Assembly: GCA_030148225.1 (NCBI GenBank)
Contig: JASBTX010000038.1
Span: 216,434 to 280,433, forward strand
From: Paracoccaceae bacterium
GTDB taxonomy: Bacteria; Pseudomonadota; Alphaproteobacteria; Rhodobacterales; Rhodobacteraceae
Direction: 5' to 3'
DNA length: 64,000 nt
In this document: positions 10,349-19,676 of the stretch, piece after piece
Layout: every line of letters begins with the position of its first letter
How positions within the stretch are numbered: position 1 is the stretch's first letter
The notes under the pieces: generated by a model
What the model was told of the DNA's origin: nothing
The model's database searches: none
The model's input: only the letters and a program-made list of their open reading frames with translations
Translations under genes and position numbers: made by a program

Positions 10349-10831
10349 TTAGTTGAGTTTGTAATAATCGATATTCCCGAGACGTTGAAATTGTGTAAAT
10401 CCTGCTTTCTCAAAAGCGTTTCTACTCGCATGATTATTTGGTAGAATTTCGGCTATAATGGACAGATTGCAGTTGGACAGTTTTCGAAATTTTGTCACCG
10501 CCATGATCAGGCAGCTAGCCCCCAATCCTCTTCCCCGGAAACTTGGAGACAAGTTTATGGAGATCAGAACGTGGCCTTCTTCAATTTCAAAACGCACAAC
10601 CCCTACGCTTAACAATTTGTCAACGGATTCGCAGATAAACAGGTATTTGTTCCGGTCACGCATGGCTTTGGAAAACCAATTCTGGTGCGTGCCCCATTCT
10701 ATCGCATCTGAATTATGAAATGACCGCCTAGCCATAGGATCATTTCGCCATTCAAATATATCGCGGCAGTCGCTATCATTCGCCAACCGCACCTGAGTAC
10801 TAAGGGTTTTATACCAACCGTCAGTTGGCAT
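10349..10831 (-). CDS. GNAT family N-acetyltransferase (PseH-like)
   Basis: LANDSDCRDIFEWRNDPMARRSFHNSDAI...LSPSFRGRGLGASCLI...NNHASRNAFEKAGF. Confidence 0.83.
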   Translation of the reverse strand: MPTDGWYKTLSTQVRLANDSDCRDIFEWRNDPMARRSFHNSDAIEWGTHQNWFSKAMRDRNKYLFICESVDKLLSVGVVRFEIEEGHVLISINLSPSFRGRGLGASCLIMAVTKFRKLSNCNLSIIAEILPNNHASRNAFEKAGFTQFQRLGNIDYYKLN

Positions 10832-10990
10832 TCTTATATTGCTCTAATTCAGTCATTTATGAGGCAGCCCTCAAGGATTAAACGCCATTAAATCCAAATT
10901 TGTCAAAGTATATTCCAAAGTTATTGCACTCGCACCCAGCAAATGCACTGATCCGATGTTACCGCACTGGCGTAGAACGCGTAACGGTTG

Positions 10991-11879
10991 TCATGGCACC
11001 TTGGCGACCGCGACCAATGTATCGGTTGCGTCCATTCGCGCCAACGATCCCTGATAAGCATCAAAAAGCGCTGCGGAATCCATCACCGAAAGAGGCGTCT
11101 TATGACCCCCGGGTCGGCCCTCGGACATCCAGTAGAGATGGTTTGACAGCGGGTATCTCTGAACGCCAATGACCTCAATATCGCTAAGCCCGACATAGCT
11201 CAGGGTACGCTTTAGCGACTCCTTGGTGTGCAGCACAAGGTGCTGGCTCCAGAGTGTGAACTTCTTGAACGCTTCGCACCCCAGCGTCGTTAGAAGAAAA
11301 TCGCGGGCATGGGGAACCTCGATCAGGATCGTTCCACCGCTTCTGACTTTGCTCTTCATTTCATCCAGCGTCTCTAACGGGTTAGGAAGATGTTCGATAA
11401 CATGAAACGAGACCATGACATCAAGCGATGCAGGGGCAATGTCAGAAAGGTTCTGCGTGCAATCGATACCGGCGTCAATCAACTAACTGGTCGACATAAT
11501 CTCTCTGGAGTTCAATACCGGTAATGTTTTTGCAATAAGGTTGCGCGAGCTTCAGGAAATCTCCGCTGCCGCATCCGAAATCTGCCAAGTCTTTGCCGGC
11601 GACGAACTTCAGATTGGAAGCGAAACGTCTTTCGGCATCAACCACTCTCTCGAGGTCGGGTTTGCCCGCGCCCAGAGTTCGCGACTTTTCGTCCCTGTAG
11701 TTTCCGTCAATATAGGCGCTATCTCCGGTATAGAACTCGTCGATGTAAATCACTTCCGAGACCCTATCACGCCACACCTGCAGCCCTTCTACATCGCGGG
11801 TTCCGTCGCTGAAGAGCGTGCGGCTTTCCTTTGAGGTCAACTTCAGTTTTTCAAGCGTTTCAAAAATGCTGCCCGACAT
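10991..11879 (-). pseudogene. SAM-dependent methyltransferase disrupted by a frameshift
   Basis: N-terminal ORF (motif I LADFGCGSGDFLKLA) ends ...DYVDQLVD*; the C-terminal half continues in another frame (VDAGIDCTQNLSDI..VSFHVIEHLPNPLETLDEM). Tandem TCAATCAA at 11475-11482 accounts for the shift. Confidence 0.82.
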
Positions 11880-11954
11880 TGGAACGTCCTTTAAGTTCGT
11901 CCATCCAAACCCTACGCATTTCCGGCGATTGGGCAATTCGCACGTAAACCACGC

Positions 11955-13511
11955 TCACTCCCATTCGATCGTTCCCGGTGGTTTCGATGTGATGTCGTAG
12001 GTCACACGGTTGATGCCCTGGACCTCGTTGATGATCCGTGTGGCGGTTTCGCCAAGGAATGTATGGCTGAACGGGTAATAATCTGCGGTCATGCCGTCGA
12101 CACTGGTGACCGCGCGCAGCGCGCAGGCATAATCATAGGTCCGCCCGTCGCCCATCACGCCCACGGTGCGCACCGGCAGGATGGCGACATAGGCCTGCCA
12201 GATCTCGTCATACAGCCCATGTTTGCGGATCTGGTCGATATAGACGGCGTCCGCCTCGCGCAGGATGTTCAGCTTCTCGCGGGTAATCTCGCCGGGGCAG
12301 CGGATCGCCAATCCGGGGCCGGGAAAAGGGTGGCGGCCGATAAAGCCGGCGGGCAGGCCCAGCTCGCGCCCCAATGCGCGCACCTCGTCCTTGAAAAGCT
12401 CACGCAGGGGTTCGACCAGTTTCAGGCCCATCTTCTCGGGCAGACCGCCGACATTGTGATGGCTCTTGATCGTCACCGAAGGCCCGCCCGAAAACGAGAC
12501 GCTTTCGATCACATCCGGATAAAGCGTGCCCTGGGCCAGAAACTCGGCTCCGCCGACGGCGCCCGCATGTTTCTGAAACACATCGATAAAAAGCTTGCCA
12601 ATGATCTTGCGTTTGGTTTCCGGATCGCTTTGCCCGTCGAGCGCCGACAGGAACAGCTCCTGCTCATCGGCATGAATCAGCGGCATGTTGTAATGGTCGC
12701 GGAACATGGTCACGACCTCTTCGGCCTCACCCTTGCGCAACAGGCCATGATCGACAAAGACGCAGGTCAGCTGATCGCCGATTGCCTCGTGGATCAGCAC
12801 CGCCGCGACCGAACTGTCGACCCCACCCGAAAGGCCGCAGATTACCTTCTTGTCGCCGACCTGATCACGGATCGCCTGAATGGCCTGTTCTCGGTAGGCA
12901 CCCATGGTCCAGTCACCGGAGAACCCGGCGATGCGGACAAAGTTTTCATAAAGCCGCGCACCGCGCGGCGTGTGATGCACCTCGGGGTGGAACTGAACGG
13001 CATAGAATTTGCGCGTCAGATCGGCGGTGATGGCAAAAGGTGCGTTGGGCGAGGTGCCGAACACTTCAAAGCCCGGCGCGATCCGGCTGACATGATCGCC
13101 ATGGCTCATCCAGACCTGCTCATCCCCGTCCTCGAACCAGCCGCTCAGCATGGGCAGCGATCCGCGCGCCGACACGAATGCGCGCCCGAATTCCGCCGTG
13201 CCGTGCCCGCGCTCGACCTTGCCGCCCAGCATCTGCATCATGACCTGCTGGCCATAGCAGATGCCCAGAATCGGCACGCCAAGGTCGAACACAGCCTTGG
13301 GCGGGCGGGGTGAGCCCGCGTCGATCACGCTGGCAGGCCCGCCGGAAAAGATCACCGCCTTGGGATCGAAAGCCGTCAGTAAGGCATCATCGACATTCTG
13401 ATAGGGGTGAATCTCGCAATAGACATTCAGTTCGCGCAGCCGACGGGCGATCAGCTGGGTCACCTGGCTGCCGAAATCGATGATCAAAAGGCGGTCGTGA
13501 GAGGCTGTCAT
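11955..13511 (-). CDS. guaA: GMP synthase (glutamine-hydrolysing)
   Basis: [48 protein letters not shown]-terminus [18 protein letters not shown]. Confidence 0.98.
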   Translation of the reverse strand: MTASHDRLLIIDFGSQVTQLIARRLRELNVYCEIHPYQNVDDALLTAFDPKAVIFSGGPASVIDAGSPRPPKAVFDLGVPILGICYGQQVMMQMLGGKVERGHGTAEFGRAFVSARGSLPMLSGWFEDGDEQVWMSHGDHVSRIAPGFEVFGTSPNAPFAITADLTRKFYAVQFHPEVHHTPRGARLYENFVRIAGFSGDWTMGAYREQAIQAIRDQVGDKKVICGLSGGVDSSVAAVLIHEAIGDQLTCVFVDHGLLRKGEAEEVVTMFRDHYNMPLIHADEQELFLSALDGQSDPETKRKIIGKLFIDVFQKHAGAVGGAEFLAQGTLYPDVIESVSFSGGPSVTIKSHHNVGGLPEKMGLKLVEPLRELFKDEVRALGRELGLPAGFIGRHPFPGPGLAIRCPGEITREKLNILREADAVYIDQIRKHGLYDEIWQAYVAILPVRTVGVMGDGRTYDYACALRAVTSVDGMTADYYPFSHTFLGETATRIINEVQGINRVTYDITSKPPGTIEWE

Positions 13512-13604
13512 GCGCGCGGGTTTATGTGCGGTGCGCGCCGATGTCGAGAGGCATGATCAAACCCGCCCCTTGCCCCGCCGCTGCCGGGGCGCAATGATGT
13601 GCAG

Positions 13605-14066
13605 ATGCCGGTCCGCGTCACATTCTGGTTCAATGTCTCCCTAGTATGGTTGCTGGCGGTGTTTGCCTTGCCGGTCTGGGCCCAGACACAGGCCTGTGCG
13701 TTGCCCGAGCGGTTATTTGCCGGGGCCGCCGGGGGCGAGGCTGCCGAAGGTGCCGCGCCCTGGGCCGCGGCGCTCAGCCCCGGCAGGGCACCCGCATCCT
13801 GCACTACTGATCGGGGCGGGCCATTCTGCCGCTGGGAATTCGACCTCGGGCAGGGCGGTTCACGAACGCTATTCGACACGCTCTCGGCGCGGATGGAGGC
13901 CTGCATCGCCTCGGGCAGCATCGCCCGCGACCCAGGCGTCAACCATCCCGACAGCTACCGTGTGCTGATCCTGACCCGATCAGGCCATGTGCTGACGCTT
14001 GTGCTCAAGGACAAATCGGCGCTGGGTCAGAGCTTTGTGACATTGCGCGTTGCGACCGAACCATAG
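13605..14066 (+). CDS. Hypothetical secreted protein
   Basis: Signal peptide VTFWFNVSLVWLLAVFALPVWAQ followed by a Cys-containing domain; no recognised family. Confidence 0.55.
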   Translation: MPVRVTFWFNVSLVWLLAVFALPVWAQTQACALPERLFAGAAGGEAAEGAAPWAAALSPGRAPASCTTDRGGPFCRWEFDLGQGGSRTLFDTLSARMEACIASGSIARDPGVNHPDSYRVLILTRSGHVLTLVLKDKSALGQSFVTLRVATEP

Positions 14067-14175
14067 GCCAATTCCGGCGGGCAATGTCGCTTTCGCCCTA
14101 GAACCGACGCAATTTGAAACCGGAACGCGCCCGTGCCGGGCTATGACGCCTCTAACCTATCTGGAGGGTCAGGAC

Positions 14176-15714
14176 ATGGCAGAGGCAAGAACACGCAGAC
14201 GCGGCGGCGGCGGTGCCGCGCGCCGGGCCGAACGGTCAGCCACCCGCATCGAAACGGCGCGTTTCATCGAGCGCAACATTCCCAATCTGGACATTCTCAA
14301 CGACGAGGCACTCGAGATCATCGAGGCCAATGCCGAAATCGTTCTCGAAGAGATCGGCGTGAATTTTGTCGACAACCCCGAAGCGCTGAAGCGCTGGCGC
14401 GACGCCGGTGCCGAGGTCGATGGCGAGCGGGTCCATATCCCGCGTGGACTGGCGCGCGAATTGTGCAAGACCGCGCCATCCACCTTTACCCAGGTTGCGC
14501 GCGACCGCAGCAAAGATGTGGTTATTGGCGGGAATAATCTTGTCTTTGCACCGGTTTACGGCCCACCTTTCGTGCGTGATATCGAAGATGGCCGACGCTA
14601 TGCCACGATCGAGGATTTCCGCAATTTCGTCAAACTGGGCTATATGTCGAAATGGCTGCACCATTCCGGCGGCACGGTATGCGAGCCGACAGATGTGCCG
14701 GTTAACAAGCGTCATCTCGACATGCTCCTGGCGCACATGACGCTGTCGGATAAACCCTTCATGGGTTCGGTCACCGAACCCTCGCGTGCCCAGGACAGCG
14801 TGGATATGTGTAACATCCTCTGGGGCGAGGATTTCGTGCAGCAAAACACCTGCATGACGTCGCTGATCAACATCAATTCACCCCTGACATTCGACAATGT
14901 CATGATGGGTGCGCTCGAGGTTTTTGCCCGGAACAACCAGGGCTCGATCATTTCACCCTTCATCGTCGGGGGCGCGATGGCCCCGGTCAGCGTGGCAGGC
15001 ACGCTCACGCAGGTTCTGGCCGAGGTTTCCGCCGGTGTCGCCTATTCCCAGCTTATCCGGCCTGGCGCGCCGGTGATCTTCGGCACATTCGTGACGTCGA
15101 TCGACATGAATTCCGGCGCCCCCACATTCGGCACCCCCGAAGCATCGCAGATCACCTATGGCGCCGGTCAGCTTGCGCGCCGTATGGGGCTGCCCTACCG
15201 CTCGGGCGGGTCATTCTGCGGCTCCAAATTGCCGGATGCACAGGCGGCCTACGAAACGGCGAACACGCTGAACAATGCGCTGCTGTCAGGCGTGAACTTC
15301 ATGCTGCATTCCTGCGGCTGGCTCGAAGGCGGGCTGGTCTCGTCCTACGAGAAATTTGTCATGGATGCCGATCAGCTGGGCATCTATCACCACATGGCGC
15401 GCGGCGTAGACATGTCGCCAGATGCGCAGGCGATGGACGCCATCCGCGAGGTCGGCCCGGGTGGCCACTATCTGGGCTGCGCCCACACCCAGGCCAATTT
15501 CAAAACCGCCTTCTGGCGCTCGGACCTGCTGGATTACAAACCGTTCGAGACCTGGGCGGATGAAGGCAGCCGCGATACGCAGGCCCTGGCGAGTGCTCGT
15601 GTGCACAAGCTCCTGTCGGAATACCAGACCCCGCAGATGGATCCGTCAACACATGAAGCGCTGAATGACTATGTGCGCCGGAAAAAGGATTCCATGCCAG
15701 ACGCTTTCGTCTGA
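14176..15714 (+). CDS. Trimethylamine methyltransferase (MttB) family protein, non-pyrrolysine type
   Basis: ARFIERNIPNLDILNDEALEIIEANAEIVLEEIGVNF..., IISPFIVGGAMAPVSVAGTL, uninterrupted ORF with no in-frame TAG. Confidence 0.88.
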   Translation: MAEARTRRRGGGGAARRAERSATRIETARFIERNIPNLDILNDEALEIIEANAEIVLEEIGVNFVDNPEALKRWRDAGAEVDGERVHIPRGLARELCKTAPSTFTQVARDRSKDVVIGGNNLVFAPVYGPPFVRDIEDGRRYATIEDFRNFVKLGYMSKWLHHSGGTVCEPTDVPVNKRHLDMLLAHMTLSDKPFMGSVTEPSRAQDSVDMCNILWGEDFVQQNTCMTSLININSPLTFDNVMMGALEVFARNNQGSIISPFIVGGAMAPVSVAGTLTQVLAEVSAGVAYSQLIRPGAPVIFGTFVTSIDMNSGAPTFGTPEASQITYGAGQLARRMGLPYRSGGSFCGSKLPDAQAAYETANTLNNALLSGVNFMLHSCGWLEGGLVSSYEKFVMDADQLGIYHHMARGVDMSPDAQAMDAIREVGPGGHYLGCAHTQANFKTAFWRSDLLDYKPFETWADEGSRDTQALASARVHKLLSEYQTPQMDPSTHEALNDYVRRKKDSMPDAFV

Positions 15715-15716
15715 TC

Positions 15717-16013
15717 TCAGCCCCCCGGCACCCGCCCGCGCGACAAGAGACGCGCCTCGGCCACCATGGCCACCAGCACCTCGATATGCCGCCCGGCACG
15801 ATAGGCAGCATCGCCTTCCTTGCGGGCGTCGTTCAGCATTTCTTCTTCGTGGCAAAGCCGGTCAAAGGCCGCGCTGGGGCGTAGGGGCCGGTCCCGGCCC
15901 AAAATCCGTCTGAGGTCACGCTCGCGGTGATAACCCGCGAGGCCTGCGCGTACCGCCGCGATCAGCAATCCCGGCCTTTTCAGGTTTTTGATGATGTCGG
16001 TCGCAGATGTCAT
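15717..16013 (-). CDS. DUF6477-like conserved protein
   Basis: MTSATDIIKNLKRPGLLIAAVRAGLAGYHRERDLRRILG...; divergent to the DUF6456-like gene; family name from memory. Confidence 0.65.
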   Translation of the reverse strand: MTSATDIIKNLKRPGLLIAAVRAGLAGYHRERDLRRILGRDRPLRPSAAFDRLCHEEEMLNDARKEGDAAYRAGRHIEVLVAMVAEARLLSRGRVPGG

Positions 16014-16023
16014 ACGCAGCTCC

Positions 16024-16032
16024 TGTGGATAA
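16024..16032 (-). promoter_or_regulatory. DnaA box (TGTGGATAA, complement TTATCCACA)
   Basis: Exact match to consensus TTATCCACA; partner TTTTCCACA in opposite orientation at 16166-16174. Confidence 0.5.
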
Positions 16033-16206
16033 GTCCTACAGTAGGTTAAACAACCATAACGGGTGTTGCGCGTTGCGTTTTTCCGCCGCACGGGCCGGTA
16101 AGGATTGTTTATCTTTTGGAAACAATTGGCCAAAATTTAACAAATCCGTAACCAAATAACCTGAGTTTTCCACAGGATCTGCGCGCTCACCCGGGGAAAT
16201 GCAACG

Positions 16207-17355
16207 GTGTCCACCATCAGAAATACAACTATAACGTGTTTACCTGACTGGCTGCCAGCGCCCGCACGGCACTATCTGGCCCATGTCGATCAGGGCATTT
16301 CCCTGCGGTCGCTGGCCCGATCGGGCCGCGTGGCACCTTCCACCATCCTGCGCCAGGTCCGCCGGTACGAGGCCCGCCGCGACGATCCGCTGATCGATGG
16401 CGCGCTCAACCGGCTTTCGCACCGCTTTGCCCAGACTTACCAACCCAAGGACCCGACATCCATGAACAAACCCCTCTCTGCCAACAGGTTCGCGTCCCCG
16501 TCCGACGAGATCGAGCGCGAGGCGCGTCGCATCCTGCGCCGCCTCTGCGAGAGTGACGCCACGCTCATCGTCTCGCCCAGCCTTGAAAAGGCGGTCGTCC
16601 TCAGGGGCGCCGCATCCGAGAACCCGGTCAAAACGGCGGTGACGACACGCGAAATGGCCGAAATCTTCGCGCTGCGCGACTGGATTTACCGGGTCCGTCA
16701 GGGACGTGTGGCGCGGTACGAGATCACCAGTGCCGGACGTGCGGCACTCAGGCGGCTCATCGCTGCCGCCCCTTCCGGCGGCGCACGCGGCATGGCCGAG
16801 GCCGCGACACCCTTTGGCGAGCAGCATCGCGACTGGGGTGCGCGACGTGTGCCGGGCGAAGATGGCCGGCGCAAGACGGTGCGCTACAATCTCGCCGAAT
16901 CGCCCGTTTCGCTGCTGGCGCGGCGCAAGGACAAGGACGGTCAGCCCTTCCTGTCGCCCGCGCTCGTGCGCGCCGCCGAACGCCTGCGCGAGGATTTCGA
17001 AGTCGCTGCAATGGGCCCGCGCGTCGGACAGAACTGGGACAGGTTCCTCACTGGTGGCACACAGGGCGGCCCGGCAACCGCGCGCGGCCCCGCCGAAGGC
17101 CCGGCAGATGCCCGCGCCCGCGTCGGCGAGGCGTTGGCGGCGGTGGGTGCTGGGCTTGGCGATATCCTGTTGCGCTGCTGCTGCTTTCTCGATGGGCTCG
17201 AGACCGCGGAAAAACGTCTCGGATGGTCGGCGCGTTCGGGCAAGATCGTGCTGCGGATCGCGCTGACACAGCTTTGCCGCCACTATGACAGCCTCGGCAC
17301 TGATCCGCAGGGCGGCGCGGACAAGGCCCCCATCAGCCAACCGGATGGCGCATAG
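16207..17355 (+). CDS. DUF6456-like protein with N-terminal HTH-like region
   Basis: LPAPARHYLAHVDQGISLRSLARSGRVAPSTILRQVRRYE (HTH-like) and C-terminal GPRVGQNWDRFLTGG...GLGDILLRCCCFLDGLETAEKRLGWSARSGKIVLRIAL; domain name from memory. Confidence 0.72.
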   Translation: MSTIRNTTITCLPDWLPAPARHYLAHVDQGISLRSLARSGRVAPSTILRQVRRYEARRDDPLIDGALNRLSHRFAQTYQPKDPTSMNKPLSANRFASPSDEIEREARRILRRLCESDATLIVSPSLEKAVVLRGAASENPVKTAVTTREMAEIFALRDWIYRVRQGRVARYEITSAGRAALRRLIAAAPSGGARGMAEAATPFGEQHRDWGARRVPGEDGRRKTVRYNLAESPVSLLARRKDKDGQPFLSPALVRAAERLREDFEVAAMGPRVGQNWDRFLTGGTQGGPATARGPAEGPADARARVGEALAAVGAGLGDILLRCCCFLDGLETAEKRLGWSARSGKIVLRIALTQLCRHYDSLGTDPQGGADKAPISQPDGA

Positions 17356-17448
17356 GTGCCATGCAGCGGGTACCGGCGGGGCCATCGGGGCTGGTCAATC
17401 ACCCCTCGGGGTGCCATTTATGGCCAAACCAGCCACGAGCCCTGTCCG

Positions 17449-18405
17449 ATGAAATCCCGCGATCTGAAAATCCCCGCTCAGCGTCACCCCGAAAAGGCAC
17501 GCCGCCCCGACAATGACCAGCCGCGCAAACCCGACTGGATCCGTGTCAAGGCCCCGACCTCCGAAGGCTACCGCCAAACCCGCGACATCCTGCGCAACAA
17601 CAGCCTCGTGACCGTCTGCGAAGAGGCCGGCTGCCCCAATGTCGGCGAATGCTGGAGCCAGGGCCACGCGACCATGATGATCATGGGCGAGGTCTGCACG
17701 CGCGCCTGCACCTTCTGCAATATCGCCACCGGCAAACCACCCGAGGCGCTGGACGTGTTCGAGCCGGGCCGCGTGGCCGATGCGGTGCGCAAGCTGGGCT
17801 TGAAACACGTGGTCATCACCTCGGTCGACCGTGATGATATCGCCGATGGCGGTGCTGCGCATTTCGCCCAGACCATCCGCGCCGTCCGCCGCCAAAGCCC
17901 CGATACCACCATCGAAATCCTCACCCCGGATTTCCTGAAATGCGACCCGTCCGTCCTTGAAACCGTGGTCGCGGCGCGGCCTGACGTCTTCAACCACAAT
18001 CTTGAAACCGTGCCCGGCCTCTATCCCGAGGTCCGCCCCGGCGCCCGCTATTTCCACTCGCTCCGCCTGCTGCAGCGGGTCAAGGAGCTGGACCCGTCCA
18101 TGTTCACCAAATCGGGCATCATGGTCGGCCTGGGCGAGGATCGTCAGGCCGTGCACGCGGTCATGGATGATATGCGCGCCGCCGATATCGATTTCCTGAC
18201 CATCGGCCAGTATCTCCAGCCCACGCCCAAACATCACCGTGTCGACCGCTTTGTGACACCCGATGAATTTGCCGCCTATGAAAAGGCCGCTTATGGCAAG
18301 GGGTTTCACATGGTCTCGGCCACACCGCTGACGCGCTCATCCTATCATGCCGGCGATGATTTCGCCCGGCTGCGCGCCGCGCGCCTGAAATCCCTGGGCA
18401 AATAG
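17449..18405 (+). CDS. lipA: Lipoyl synthase
   Basis: [26 protein letters not shown] radical SAM motif, [17 protein letters not shown]. Confidence 0.97.
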   Translation: MKSRDLKIPAQRHPEKARRPDNDQPRKPDWIRVKAPTSEGYRQTRDILRNNSLVTVCEEAGCPNVGECWSQGHATMMIMGEVCTRACTFCNIATGKPPEALDVFEPGRVADAVRKLGLKHVVITSVDRDDIADGGAAHFAQTIRAVRRQSPDTTIEILTPDFLKCDPSVLETVVAARPDVFNHNLETVPGLYPEVRPGARYFHSLRLLQRVKELDPSMFTKSGIMVGLGEDRQAVHAVMDDMRAADIDFLTIGQYLQPTPKHHRVDRFVTPDEFAAYEKAAYGKGFHMVSATPLTRSSYHAGDDFARLRAARLKSLGK

Positions 18406-18409
18406 CCCC

Positions 18410-18482
18410 GCTTCATTGTTCGCCAAATACCTCGGGGGAAGGGCCGGGAACCGGCCCGTGGGGGCAGCGCCCCCTGACCCCG
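18410..18482 (-). repeat. Intergenic repeat copy 2 (inverted relative to copy 1)
   Basis: Reverse complement GGGGTCAGGGGGCGCTGCCCCCACGGGCCGGTTCCCGGCCCTTCCCCCGAGGTATTTGGCGAACAATGAAGC closely matches copy 1. Confidence 0.82.
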
Positions 18483-18521
18483 TATCCGCCACCGCGCCCC
18501 GACGCCCGGGCAGCGCAGGGC

Positions 18522-19058
18522 TCAGGTGAACCTTACCTTGCCGATATAGGGCAGGTTGCGGTTGCGCTGTGCGTAATCGATGCCGTAGCCCACCACGAAT
18601 TCGTCAGGGATCTCGAAACCGGTCCATGTCGCGCGTATATCGACCTCGCGCCGCGACGGCTTGTCCAAAAGCGCGATCGTCTCGATGCGCGCCGGGCCGC
18701 GTGACTTCAACAGGTTCATCACATGCGACAGCGTAAAGCCGGTATCGACGATATCTTCCACCACCAGCACGTCGCGCCCCGATATTTCGCCGCGCAGGTC
18801 CTTCAGGATCCGCACCTCGCGCGAGCTTTCCATGCCGTCGCCATAGGATGAGGCCTCCAGAAAATCGACTTCGACCGGCAGATCCAGTTCGCGCACCACA
18901 TCCGAGATGAACACGAATGACCCCCGCAGCAGCCCGACCACGATCAGCTTGTCCGTGCCCTTGAAATGCGCCTGGATTTCCCGCGCCAGTTCCTCGACCC
19001 GCGCCGCGATGGATTTGGCCGAGATCATCTCGTCGATCACATAAGGACGGTCCGTCAT
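18522..19058 (-). CDS. hpt: Hypoxanthine phosphoribosyltransferase
   Basis: [36 protein letters not shown] (PRPP motif), [21 protein letters not shown]. Confidence 0.94.
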   Translation of the reverse strand: MTDRPYVIDEMISAKSIAARVEELAREIQAHFKGTDKLIVVGLLRGSFVFISDVVRELDLPVEVDFLEASSYGDGMESSREVRILKDLRGEISGRDVLVVEDIVDTGFTLSHVMNLLKSRGPARIETIALLDKPSRREVDIRATWTGFEIPDEFVVGYGIDYAQRNRNLPYIGKVRFT

Positions 19059-19140
19059 TTTGCCTCACTTGATTTTTCCGCCGCATCCTACGACATGGGG
19101 CGCGGGTGTCCATCCGATATCCCTCACCATGGCCGAAGAG

Positions 19141-19602
19141 ATGACAATCCACCGCGAAACCCGGATATTGCCCTACAGCGCCGCGCAAATCTATGCGCTG
19201 GTCGCCGACGTGGCGGCCTATCCGGAATTCCTGCCATGGTGCGCGGGTGCACGCCTGCGCGGCAGCCGCGAAGCAGACGATCACACCGTGCTTGATGCCG
19301 ATCTGGTGATCAGCTTCAAGGTCTTTCGCGAAAAATTCACGAGCCGGGTCATCCTCTGGCCAAAGCAGAACCGGATCGACACGGAATATCTCGACGGGCC
19401 TTTTCGCTATCTCCGCGCCAACTGGCATTTCACCCCCGTCGCGGGCGGCACCGAGGTTAGCTTCTTTGTCGAGTTCGAGTTTCGCAGCATTGTCCTGCAA
19501 AAGCTGATCGGCGTGGTCTTCAACGAGGCGATGCACCGGATCGTCGCCGCCTTCGAAGCGCGGGCGCATCAGCTTTACGGTGCCGGGAATCGCGCGGTCT
19601 GA
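19141..19602 (+). CDS. START-like RatA/COQ10 family protein
   Basis: RILPYSAAQIYALVADVAAYPEFLPWCAGARL...; Coq10/RatA hallmark. Confidence 0.88.
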   Translation: MTIHRETRILPYSAAQIYALVADVAAYPEFLPWCAGARLRGSREADDHTVLDADLVISFKVFREKFTSRVILWPKQNRIDTEYLDGPFRYLRANWHFTPVAGGTEVSFFVEFEFRSIVLQKLIGVVFNEAMHRIVAAFEARAHQLYGAGNRAV

Positions 19603-19635
19603 GGCCGGGTCAGGCACCCGCCAATCGTAAAGGGG

Positions 19636-19654
19636 CGGCCCAAAGACCGCCCCC
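19636..19654 (-). terminator. Probable Rho-independent terminator of amt
   Basis: Minus-strand hairpin GGGGCGG..CCGCCCC followed by a short T run, 20-40 nt after the amt stop. Confidence 0.45.
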
Positions 19655-19676
19655 CCAGGTTTCAATTCACCAAACT

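Larger units (their letters stand above)
8420..11940. other. AT-rich accessory island between a DMT transporter and the 3' end of guaA
   Basis: Marked drop in GC relative to both flanks (strongest 8.42-10.98 kb); sugar-modification type genes; decayed methyltransferase gene. Confidence 0.75.

Noticed and set aside
12063-13313. 416-aa plus-strand ORF opposite guaA
   Set aside because: Antisense shadow; guaA frame is certain.
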